This document shows positions 7,411 to 12,999 of a DNA stretch of 12,999 nt, one piece after another. The notes beneath the pieces are model-generated. The model had not been told where the DNA came from and did not search any database. It was given only the letters and a program-made list of their open reading frames with translations. Source of the DNA: an uncultured Bacteroidales bacterium (GTDB lineage Bacteria; Bacteroidota; Bacteroidia; Bacteroidales; F082); the NCBI GenBank assembly GCA_937902805.1, contig CALEMB010000145.1, positions 1 to 12,999 of the forward strand, written 5' to 3'. The translations under genes and the position numbers were made by a program. How positions within the stretch are numbered: the stretch's first letter is position 1; every line of letters starts with the position of its first letter.

Positions 7411-7772
7411 TGAATTGCTCCTCGATTCTCTTTCATCTCTAAACCTTTGTCAACCTCTAAAATAATCTGGTCAAGGAATTGGTCAGAGACACTTGGCATA
7501 TCACTTTTATCATAAATATAAAGAAATGACAAACTTGTATTCTCTATTGTCAGTCGAATAATGACCCTTCCCCCACCACGTTTGCCTTTGCTTTTAGAAG
7601 TAATGGCAAGTCTCACCTTTCTCATTCCGTCATGGAGCTCAACCCCTTGAAACGGATTCATTTGAAGAGAAAGCAATAATTCCTTAAAATCATCAGGCAA
7701 GGATCGATAGCGCTTTTTTAAACGCTTAAATGCCTTTTGAAACTCATCAGAAAACCGAATTTCGGAAATCAT
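7407..7772 (-). CDS. RelE/ParE-superfamily toxin of a type II toxin-antitoxin pair
   Basis: A 121-residue basic protein with the RelE-like pattern. An N-terminal strand (MISEIRFSDEF) is followed by a lysine/arginine-rich helix (about 10-38, KAFKRLKKRYRSL). Next come NPFQGVEL (39-46) and MRKVRLAITSKSKGKRGGGR (50-69), the hallmark of one Bacteroidota RelE/HigB-type group. Later strands (IRLTIENTSLSFLYIYDKS) end in the conserved tyrosine/lysine region. Toxins of this family usually cleave mRNA on the ribosome; activity here is inferred. It overlaps the antitoxin by ATGA and uvrB by ATGA. A hand count over 7441-7740 gives about 38% GC, against about 57-58% in two 60-base samples of uvrB, suggesting later acquisition than its neighbours. 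ParE-like gyrase poisoning is a less likely alternative. Confidence 0.82.
   Translation of the reverse strand: MISEIRFSDEFQKAFKRLKKRYRSLPDDFKELLLSLQMNPFQGVELHDGMRKVRLAITSKSKGKRGGGRVIIRLTIENTSLSFLYIYDKSDMPSVSDQFLDQIILEVDKGLEMKENRGAIQ
7418..7423 (-). promoter_or_regulatory. Shine-Dalgarno-like sequence for uvrB inside the toxin gene
   Basis: The minus strand reads GAGGAG, 7 bases before the uvrB ATG. Such sequences are rare in this window (only infC has another), so it may assist re-initiation after the toxin stop. It also encodes toxin residues, so coincidence is possible. Confidence 0.45.
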
Positions 7773-7954
7773 AGCGTATCGATAAAAGCCATTGCTTCCG
7801 CAGTGCTCATCGCTGGCGCGGATTCACACTCCCTTTTTGCCTTTGCCACGGCCATTGCCATACGATAGGCAGTTTCCAATTCCATCAGACGCTTCCATCT
7901 TGCGTTGGTCAGACGGACAGTAATATTTCTTTGGGTTTTCTCAAGAACGCACAT
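7769..7954 (-). CDS. putative antitoxin partner of the RelE-like toxin
   Basis: A 61-residue protein ending in the ATGA overlap with the toxin start, the usual antitoxin-toxin coupling. An N-terminal strand-like stretch ITVRLTNARW (residues 11-20) is followed by a long predicted helix (about 21-46) and a C-terminal segment MSTAEAMAFIDTL that could wrap the toxin. The NITVRL start followed by a helix is compatible with a ribbon-helix-helix DNA-binding fold, in which case it would also repress the operon; I cannot confirm this. I do not recognise the family by sequence and the call rests mainly on position, size and overlap. The ATG at 7954 is 22 bases from a strong -7 element, supporting this start. 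Confidence 0.65.
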   Translation of the reverse strand: MCVLEKTQRNITVRLTNARWKRLMELETAYRMAMAVAKAKRECESAPAMSTAEAMAFIDTL

Positions 7955-7976
7955 TTCAATTCAGCTTTTATTGCTG

Positions 7977-7984
7977 CAAAATTA
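7977..7984 (-). promoter_or_regulatory. -7 promoter element for the antitoxin-toxin-uvrB-recQ operon
   Basis: The minus strand reads TAATTTTG followed by C, a full TAnnTTTG match, 22 bases before the antitoxin ATG. It lies in a 19-base sequence (7974-7992) identical to that ahead of the lipoprotein gene (333-351). No good -33 element was found. It is the only recognisable promoter I see for the whole four-gene unit. Confidence 0.6.
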
Positions 7985-8015
7985 CACATTTTCCGCAATT
8001 CCCGAATGAAACCAC

Positions 8016-8044
8016 AAAAAAATCCCACCCGTTTGGGCAGGATT
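8016..8044 (-). terminator. intrinsic terminator of the thrS-infC-rpmI-rplT operon
   Basis: On the minus strand a 10-base-pair stem (AATCCTGCCC with GGGTGGGATT, two G-U pairs) closes an AAAC loop and runs into seven T residues. It begins 29 bases after the rplT stop. Its left arm closely resembles that of the terminator at 2029-2058 (AATCCTGGCC). Confidence 0.88.
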
Positions 8045-8048
8045 TTCC

Positions 8049-8063
8049 TTGTTATCGTAACAA
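8049..8063. repeat. perfect 15-base palindrome in the rplT 3' region
   Basis: TTGTTA-TCG-TAACAA is a perfect 6-base inverted repeat around a 3-base centre. It lies between the rplT stop and the operon terminator. It could be an extra 3'-end hairpin that protects the mRNA, or a protein-binding site; the sequence does not decide. Confidence 0.4.
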
Positions 8064-8073
8064 TAACGCGAAT

Positions 8074-8418
8074 TTACTTCACTTGGTCGACGATGGCCTT
8101 GAAGGCTTGAGGATCGTTCAAAGCGAGGTCAGCGAGGACCTTGCGGTTGATCTCGATGCCGGCTTGCGTCAGCTTGTTGATGAATTGGCTGTAGTTCATG
8201 TCGTACTCACGCACGGCGGCGTTGATACGGACAATCCACAGGCTGCGGAATTCGCGCTTCTTGTTTCTTCTGTCGCGATAAGCGTAGGTTTGACCCTTTT
8301 CGTAAGAGTTCTTCGCCACAGTCCACACGTTCTTTCTCGTGCTGAACTGACCTTTGGTCTTCTTCAGGATTTTCTTTCTTCTGGCTCTTGAAGCCACTGC
8401 ATTGACTGATCTTGTCAT
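8074..8418 (-). CDS. rplT: 50S ribosomal protein L20 (bL20)
   Basis: A 114-residue strongly basic protein (family about 117) of the large ribosomal subunit, which binds 23S rRNA early in assembly. The N-terminal extended basic arm (MTRSVNAVASRARRKKILKK) is followed by the globular helical part containing YAYRDRRNKKREFRSLWI and NAAVREYDMNYSQFI, typical of L20. It is the last gene of the thrS-infC-rpmI-rplT operon, with a 76-base gap after rpmI, the longest inside the operon, and a terminator directly downstream. In other bacteria L20 represses its own operon by binding leader mRNA. The gap contains a possible folded element (8437-8472). Confidence 0.98.
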   Translation of the reverse strand: MTRSVNAVASRARRKKILKKTKGQFSTRKNVWTVAKNSYEKGQTYAYRDRRNKKREFRSLWIVRINAAVREYDMNYSQFINKLTQAGIEINRKVLADLALNDPQAFKAIVDQVK

Positions 8419-8436
8419 TTCTTTTGATTTTTTCGT

Positions 8437-8472
8437 CCAGCGCCTCGCTCCTTTCGAGAACTTTTCTGCTGA
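8437..8472 (-). promoter_or_regulatory. possible folded RNA element ahead of rplT
   Basis: On the minus strand TCAGC (8472-8468) can pair with GCTGG (8441-8437), enclosing an inner CTCG/CGAG stem (8458-8455 with 8447-8444). The two are separated by an asymmetric internal loop of 9 and 2 bases. It lies in the rpmI-rplT gap, 18 bases before the rplT ATG. It might be an L20 binding site, but the helices are short and could be chance. Confidence 0.25.
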
Positions 8473-8494
8473 GACAAATTACACATTTAATTAA

Positions 8495-8689
8495 TTACAT
8501 GAGAAGCATTTGTTTCACGACTTTCTCGTCAGCGCGATCCACGAGGGCGCTGTGATCGAGATTACGTTTTCTCTTCTGGCTCTTCTTGGTCAGGATGTGG
8601 CCATGATAAGCGTGCTTTCTCTTCAGATGGCCGCCGCCGGTTACTTGGAAACGCTTCTTGGCAGCGGACTTGGTCTTCATTTTAGGCAT
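8495..8689 (-). CDS. rpmI: 50S ribosomal protein L35 (bL35)
   Basis: A 64-residue very basic protein of the large ribosomal subunit, full length for the family (about 64-65). It has the signature start MPKMKTKSAAKKRF and the typical HLKRKHAYHGHIL and KKSQKRKRNL segments. It lies 33 bases after the infC stop and 76 bases before rplT, the standard infC-rpmI-rplT order. There is no separate Shine-Dalgarno sequence; the upstream stretch is A/T-rich as for most genes in the window. Confidence 0.98.
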   Translation of the reverse strand: MPKMKTKSAAKKRFQVTGGGHLKRKHAYHGHILTKKSQKRKRNLDHSALVDRADEKVVKQMLLM

Positions 8690-8722
8690 TTTACAATTAG
8701 TTTTAAAGTATTAAAAATGAGG

Positions 8723-9292
8723 TTATTTCTTCGTTGATTTAGGAGCTATCATCATCTGCATCCTCTTCCCTTCCAACTTCGGCATCATCTCCACCTTTCC
8801 GAATTCCTCCAACTCTTGCGCGAACTTCAGCAACATAATCTCACCTTGTTCCTTGTAAACGATGGAACGGCCTCTGAAAAAGACCTCCACCTTCACCTTG
8901 GAGCCTTCCTGCAAGAATTTCTTGGCGTGGTTCAGCTTGAACTCGAAGTCGTGGTCGTCGGTTTGGGGTCCGAGGCGGATTTCCTTGATAACGACTTTGG
9001 TGGCCTTGGCTTTCTGTTCCTTCAGGCGCTTCTTCTGGTCGAAGACGAACTTCTTGTAGTCCATCGCCTTGCAGACCGGTGGGTTGGCATCGGGCTGGAT
9101 CTCGACGAGGTCGACACCCAATTCCTCTACGATTCTCAAGGCTTCGCGCAAGGGATAGATGTTAGGTTCTACACCTTCGCCCACCAAGCGCACCATCGGG
9201 GCTTTCACCTCTTCGTTAATGCGGTGGTTGAATCCATCCTTGTCTTTGTTCGGCCTCTGACCAGGTCTTCCTTTTTGTGGAATCTGTGCTAT
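8723..9292 (-). CDS. infC: translation initiation factor IF-3, predicted AUA start
   Basis: IF-3 binds the 30S subunit, blocks premature 50S joining and rejects non-canonical start codons. From AUA the protein would be 189 residues. A low-complexity basic leader (KGRPGQRPNKDKDG) precedes the IF-3 N-domain (FNHRINEEVKAPMVRLVGEG). The hallmark DLVEIQPDANPPVCKAMDY and the charged linker (FDQKKRLKEQKAKATK) follow, then the C-domain with EIRLGPQTDDHDFEFKL, VFFRGRSIV and the end MMIAPKSTKK. The first usual start codon in frame, GTG at 9208, would cut off the conserved RIN segment. Upstream in frame there is no ATG, GTG or TTG before the TAG at 9307-9305. The candidates are AUA (9292-9290, 8 bases after AGGAGA) and AUU (9283-9281, 186 residues). 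thrS ends 40 bases upstream. Confidence 0.93.
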   Translation of the reverse strand: MAQIPQKGRPGQRPNKDKDGFNHRINEEVKAPMVRLVGEGVEPNIYPLREALRIVEELGVDLVEIQPDANPPVCKAMDYKKFVFDQKKRLKEQKAKATKVVIKEIRLGPQTDDHDFEFKLNHAKKFLQEGSKVKVEVFFRGRSIVYKEQGEIMLLKFAQELEEFGKVEMMPKLEGKRMQMMIAPKSTKK

Positions 9293-9300
9293 TGTTTTAG

Positions 9301-9306
9301 TCTCCT
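9301..9306 (-). promoter_or_regulatory. Shine-Dalgarno sequence of infC
   Basis: The minus strand reads AGGAGA in the thrS-infC gap, 8 bases before the AUA candidate and 17 before the AUU candidate. It is the only clear Shine-Dalgarno sequence lying between genes in this window, and its spacing selects AUA as the start. Confidence 0.7.
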
Positions 9307-9332
9307 ATATTAAGTTTATATTCAGTTAACTT

Positions 9333-11273
9333 TTATCTCTTGTTCTGTTCCTCCTCAACCTGCTTTCTGATCAACTCAGCGAAGTCAGCGGTCGGCATCG
9401 TACCCAAGTCAACTTGACCATGCTTACGCACAGACACTTGGTTTTCAGCCTCTTCCTTCTCGCCCACGATGAGCATGTAAGGATATTTCTTCATTTCAGC
9501 GTCACGGATCTTACGACCAATCTTCTCGTTACGCTCGTCAATGAGGGCGCGAATATCGGACTTTTTCAGATACGATTGCAAATTTTTCGCAAAATCGAGG
9601 TATTTTTCGCTCACGGGGAGGATAATCACCTGGTCAGGAGCCAGCCACAGCGGGAACTCGCCAGCGCAGTGTTCAAGCAACACGGCTACGAAACGCTCCA
9701 TGGAGCCGAAGGGGGCGCGGTGCACCATAACTGGACGGTGTTTCTCATTGTCAGCACCGATGTAAGTCAGGTCAAAACGCTCAGGCAGGTTGTAGTCCAC
9801 CTGAATGGTACCCAACTGCCACTTACGGCCAAGGGCATCCTTCACCATGAAGTCGAGCTTCGGACCATAGAAAGCGGCCTCGCCATATTCCACATGAGCG
9901 GGCAGCCCCTTCTCAGCGCAAGCCTCCTGAATGGCGGCCTCGGCCTTGGCCCAGTTTTCGTCCGTACCCACATACTTCTCATGGTCGTTGGGGTCGCGGA
10001 GTGATATCTGTGCTTCAAAGTTCTTGAAATCAAGAGCCTTGAAGATAATTTCGATGATTTCCATCACGCGAATGAACTCTTCCTTCACCTGGTCGGGACG
10101 GCAGAAGATATGGGCATCGTCTTGGGTGAACGAACGCACACGGGTCAAGCCGTGCAACTCGCCGCTCTGCTCATAACGATACACAGTGCCGAACTCAGCG
10201 CAGCGGAAAGGCAGGTCCTTATAGGAACGCGGCTTCCACTTGAAGATCATGCAGTGGTGAGGGCAGTTCATGGGCTTCAGCAGGTACTCCTCGCCTTCTT
10301 CTGGCGTGGTGATCGGGCGGAAGCTGTCTTCGCCGTAGTGATCCCAGTGACCCGAAGTCACATACAGCTGCTTGCCACCGATATGGGGCGTGATAACTTG
10401 TTCATAACCATATTCCTTCTGGATCTTGGTCAAGTACTCTTGCAAGCGGAGACGCAATTCGGTGCCTTTGGGCAACCAAATCGGCAAACCCTTACCCACG
10501 GTGTCGCTGAACATGAAGAGTTCCAGCTCGCGGCCCAGTTTACGGTGGTCACGTTTCTTGGCTTCTTCGAGGAGCACAAGGTACTCTTCCAGTTCCTTCT
10601 GCTTCGGGAAGGTGATTCCATAAACGCGGGTGAGTTGCTTACGCTTCTCGTCGCCACGCCAATAAGCACCAGCCAGCGAGGTCAGCTTCACAGCTTTGAT
10701 GACGCTCGTGTTCGGGATATGGGGACCGCGGCAGAGGTCGGTGAAGTTACCACATTTATAATAGGTGATGGTACCGTCTTCCAGCTCGCTGATAAGCTCC
10801 TGCTTGTATTCGTCACCTTTGTCGGTGAAATACTTCAAAGCCTCATCCTTGCTCACGTCGACACGCTCAAAGGACTGCTTCTCGCGGGCCAGTTCAAGCA
10901 TCTTCTTCTCGATGGCAACGAGATCGGCTTCGGTCAAAGTGATGTCGCCTGTGTCAATGTCGTAGTAGAAACCAGCATCCACAGCAGGGCCAATGCCGAA
11001 CTTCACACCTTTATATAATGCTTCAATGGCTTCGGCCATAAGGTGGGCTGACGAGTGCCAGAATGTGGCCTTGCCTTCGGGGTCGTCCCAAGTGAAGAGT
11101 TGGATGGTAGCATCCTCGTTGACGGGGCGCATGGCATCCCACATCTTACCATTCACTTTGGCGGACAGCACGTTACGCGCCAGACCCTCGCTCAGGCTCT
11201 TGGCGATATCCAACGGCGTGACACCGGCTTCAAACTGTCTGACACTGTTGTCAGGGAAGGTTATGTTTATCAT
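9333..11273 (-). CDS. thrS: threonyl-tRNA synthetase
   Basis: A 646-residue class II synthetase that charges tRNA(Thr) with threonine and edits misactivated serine. Domains in order: TGS (1-62), editing domain with HSSAH (73-77) and CRGPHIPNT (181-189), and catalytic core (about 245-540). Motif 2 is FRCAEFGTVYRYEQSGELHG (356-375). The zinc ligands are Cys337 (MNCPHH), His388 and His518 (VHRAPFGSMER). The anticodon-binding domain spans about 545-640. All key residues are present and length is normal (about 640-650). The first ATG at 11273 is chosen. An in-frame TTG at 11303 would overlap the -7 promoter element, and TGS homology begins at MINITFPD. It is the first gene of the translation operon. 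No leader long enough for a T-box or an operator like that of E. coli thrS is present. Confidence 0.98.
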   Translation of the reverse strand: MINITFPDNSVRQFEAGVTPLDIAKSLSEGLARNVLSAKVNGKMWDAMRPVNEDATIQLFTWDDPEGKATFWHSSAHLMAEAIEALYKGVKFGIGPAVDAGFYYDIDTGDITLTEADLVAIEKKMLELAREKQSFERVDVSKDEALKYFTDKGDEYKQELISELEDGTITYYKCGNFTDLCRGPHIPNTSVIKAVKLTSLAGAYWRGDEKRKQLTRVYGITFPKQKELEEYLVLLEEAKKRDHRKLGRELELFMFSDTVGKGLPIWLPKGTELRLRLQEYLTKIQKEYGYEQVITPHIGGKQLYVTSGHWDHYGEDSFRPITTPEEGEEYLLKPMNCPHHCMIFKWKPRSYKDLPFRCAEFGTVYRYEQSGELHGLTRVRSFTQDDAHIFCRPDQVKEEFIRVMEIIEIIFKALDFKNFEAQISLRDPNDHEKYVGTDENWAKAEAAIQEACAEKGLPAHVEYGEAAFYGPKLDFMVKDALGRKWQLGTIQVDYNLPERFDLTYIGADNEKHRPVMVHRAPFGSMERFVAVLLEHCAGEFPLWLAPDQVIILPVSEKYLDFAKNLQSYLKKSDIRALIDERNEKIGRKIRDAEMKKYPYMLIVGEKEEAENQVSVRKHGQVDLGTMPTADFAELIRKQVEEEQNKR

Positions 11274-11300
11274 AAAAATAGGTCTTTTTAAAAGCGGCTG

Positions 11301-11308
11301 CAAAAGTA
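11301..11308 (-). promoter_or_regulatory. -7 promoter element for the thrS operon
   Basis: The minus strand reads TACTTTTG followed by C, a full TAnnTTTG match, 27 bases before the thrS ATG. The predicted leader is therefore only about 20 bases. It is divergent from the peptidase promoter 73 bases away. Confidence 0.65.
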
Positions 11309-11381
11309 CAAATTTTTCTCTTACAATTCACACAATATTAGCCTTTAATCACATTTTTTTCTCCTTATTTATAAATTATGC

Positions 11382-11389
11382 TATTTTTG
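11382..11389 (+). promoter_or_regulatory. -7 promoter element for the C10 peptidase gene
   Basis: The sequence reads TATTTTTG followed by C, a full TAnnTTTG match, 39 bases before the ATG at 11429. It shares the 155-base intergenic region with the divergent thrS promoter. No clear -33 element was found. Confidence 0.65.
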
Positions 11390-11428
11390 CGGCAAAATTT
11401 AACCGCGTTGCACTAACAAATTCATCTT

Positions 11429-12999
11429 ATGAAAAAGCTATCATTCGTATTTCTGCTACTTTTCGCCACTATTTCACAGGCTTTCTCGCAAACCGCCGTC
11501 ACGGTCAGCGAAGAAACTGCCTACAAAACCGCAAAAGCCTTTGCCGCCACACGTCAAGTCCTCAAAGGACAGGATTTGAACTTGGTTTCAGCCAACGGCA
11601 TTTACATATATAACATTGGAACACAAGGTTTTGTCATCATCTCTGGCAATACCGTCCTGCCGCCTGTGCTAGCATGGTCCAACCAAGGCAACTTCCCCGA
11701 CATGGAGGATGCTCCCGAGAATTTCCGCTTTTGGATGGGACGTTACAACGAAATGATTGACTTCGCCATTGTCAACGGCATCGCGCCCGAGGCAAAAATC
11801 CAGCAACAATGGGATGAAGCTGCACAGGGTGTTTTCGGCACCAGAAATACAAGAACGGTGGATCCTTTGGTCGAAACGCTGTGGAACCAAGACTGCTTCT
11901 ATAACGCCATGTGCCCCGCGACAGGTGGTGGCTGGTGGGGCGGCGGTCCCTGCGGACATGCCTACGCGGGTTGCGTAGCTACCGCCATGGGACAAGTGAT
12001 GAAATACTGGAATCATCCTGAACATGGCTATGGCTCACACAGTTACGTTCACAGCGAATACGGCACACAAAGTGCTGACTTCGGCAACACGACCTACCAA
12101 TGGAGCCAGATGCCCAATGAACTCTGGTTCGATAACGATCCCATAGCAACATTGCTGTATCATTGTGGCGTGAGCGTCAACATGAACTACTCTCCGAACG
12201 GTAGCGGTGCCTATTCCCCCGACGTTGAGACTGCACTGCGCACTTATTTCGGCTACTGCGGTGCCAAATACATCAGCAAGGGCAGCTACCAGGAAGAAGC
12301 ATGGATTAACATGCTGAAGTCCGAGCTCGACCGCTCCCACCCCATCTATTATTCCGGTAGCCACGACAACAGCGGACATGCCTTCGTGTGCGACGGCTAC
12401 GACAGCGATGACCTCATGCATTTCAACTTCGGCTGGAGCGGCAGCGGTGATGCCTTCTACAGCACCTACGACGTAAATGGCTACAACGCAAGCCAAGCCA
12501 TTGTGATTCATATCTATCCAGCTGAGATTCAAGCCGATGCCAATGGCATCATCTACGTCACCACCGATGGTCAGGGTGACGGCTCCTCATGGGAGAATGC
12601 CACCAACAAACTTGAGTTGGCCACAGCCTTCTCCAAAGGAAACGGCATCCAAGTGTGGGTGAAAAAAGGCACCTACTACGGCGATGTTGCCAACTCCGAA
12701 GGTGCATTCTATATCTCGGAGGGCAACCGCGTCTATGGCGGCTTTTATGGCGACGAGGCTCCTGACTTCGACCTCTCGCAGCGCGACTTCACCAAAAACA
12801 CCACCATTCTCGACGGTCAAAATCAACGCCGCGTGCTATTGCTCGACAAGACACTCACCTCGGCCACTGCCGCCCTCTGGGACGGCTTTACCCTCGCAAA
12901 CGGCAACGCCGGAAGCGGTGCCGGAGCCTACCTGAACAACTACGTCACTCTGGCAAACTGCACCATAGAACAAAACACGGCTTCCATGTATGGCGGCGG
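11429..12999 (+). CDS. secreted C10-family (streptopain-like) cysteine peptidase with beta-helix-type C-terminal region, partial
   Basis: The reading frame is open to the right edge (523 residues seen, C-terminus missing). A signal peptide (MKKLSFVFLLLFATISQAFS) would be cleaved near residue 20. Residues 21-145 resemble the C10 pro-domain (YIYNIGTQGFVIISGN, 59-74). The peptidase domain (about 146-362) has the catalytic cysteine in AGCVATAMGQVMKYW (Cys182), the catalytic histidine in SGHAFVCDGY (His317) and FNFGWSGSGDAFY (332-344), all as in streptopain and interpain. From about 374 the sequence IYVTTDGQGDGSSWENAT begins a Bacteroidota right-handed beta-helix type region, with VYGGFYG (435-441), GFTLANGNA and CTIEQNTA repeats. 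It would be an exported protease, perhaps held at the surface by a C-terminal sorting domain beyond the window; that last part is inference. Confidence 0.9.
   Translation, partial: MKKLSFVFLLLFATISQAFSQTAVTVSEETAYKTAKAFAATRQVLKGQDLNLVSANGIYIYNIGTQGFVIISGNTVLPPVLAWSNQGNFPDMEDAPENFRFWMGRYNEMIDFAIVNGIAPEAKIQQQWDEAAQGVFGTRNTRTVDPLVETLWNQDCFYNAMCPATGGGWWGGGPCGHAYAGCVATAMGQVMKYWNHPEHGYGSHSYVHSEYGTQSADFGNTTYQWSQMPNELWFDNDPIATLLYHCGVSVNMNYSPNGSGAYSPDVETALRTYFGYCGAKYISKGSYQEEAWINMLKSELDRSHPIYYSGSHDNSGHAFVCDGYDSDDLMHFNFGWSGSGDAFYSTYDVNGYNASQAIVIHIYPAEIQADANGIIYVTTDGQGDGSSWENATNKLELATAFSKGNGIQVWVKKGTYYGDVANSEGAFYISEGNRVYGGFYGDEAPDFDLSQRDFTKNTTILDGQNQRRVLLLDKTLTSATAALWDGFTLANGNAGSGAGAYLNNYVTLANCTIEQNTASMYGG

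Noticed and set aside
8723..9208. GTG start for infC giving a 161-residue protein
   Set aside because: It removes the conserved RIN segment that continues in frame upstream, and there is no ribosome-binding sequence at the right distance.
10110..11018. 302-residue plus-strand open frame opposite thrS
   Set aside because: Antisense shadow of a canonical synthetase gene; composition (Leu/Val/His-rich) is typical of reverse-complement artefacts.
11274..11300. T-box or operator leader controlling thrS
   Set aside because: The predicted leader is about 20 bases, too short for either.
11274..11303. TTG start for thrS giving 10 extra residues
   Set aside because: The TTG lies within the -7 promoter element, so it would not be transcribed; the TGS domain starts at the ATG at 11273.
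11669..12532. Minus-strand open frames opposite the C10 peptidase
   Set aside because: The plus-strand frame has signal peptide, catalytic residues and promoter; the minus frames have none.

Overview
The window looks like a chromosomal segment from a member of the Bacteroidota, most likely of order Bacteroidales (inference). Seven intergenic sites match the -7 promoter element of that phylum (TAnnTTTG, six of them followed by C). Almost every start codon is preceded by an A/T-rich stretch without a Shine-Dalgarno sequence. The gene families fit as well: a C10 peptidase with a beta-helix tail, a small lipoprotein and a RelE-like toxin pair. No rRNA, tRNA, CRISPR array, insertion sequence or integrase was seen. 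No gene-free stretch exceeds about 160 bases.

Layout. Bases 1-1153 (minus strand) carry a small cysteine-rich lipoprotein and a TrmH/SpoU-family RNA 2'-O-methyltransferase. A compact divergent promoter region (1154-1269) separates the methyltransferase from a membrane-anchored TPR protein. A strong terminator follows, then fmt (methionyl-tRNA formyltransferase), then an HU-family DNA-binding protein with its own promoter. HU converges with recQ over a shared hairpin terminator. Reading leftward from about 7984 is a tightly packed operon: RelE-type antitoxin, toxin, uvrB, recQ. Its junctions are ATGA, ATGA and a 2-base gap.

Bases 8016-11308 (minus strand) hold the conserved translation operon thrS-infC-rpmI-rplT, closed by a terminator. 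The infC start is the most instructive detail. The conserved N-terminus can only be reached from a non-AUG codon, and an AUA codon lies 8 bases after AGGAGA, one of only two clear Shine-Dalgarno sequences in the window. At the right edge, divergent from thrS, a secreted C10 (streptopain-type) cysteine peptidase fused to a beta-helix-like region runs off the window.

Most of the content is housekeeping: translation (fmt, thrS, infC, rpmI, rplT, trmH), DNA repair and recombination (uvrB, recQ) and nucleoid structure (HU). The parts worth a second look are the toxin-antitoxin pair at the head of the uvrB-recQ operon, the infC start signal, the RecQ with a large insertion before its zinc cluster, a terminator just ahead of the fmt start codon, an identical 19-base promoter core used twice, and the peptidase/beta-helix fusion. 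I see no clear sign of a wholly new multi-gene system.
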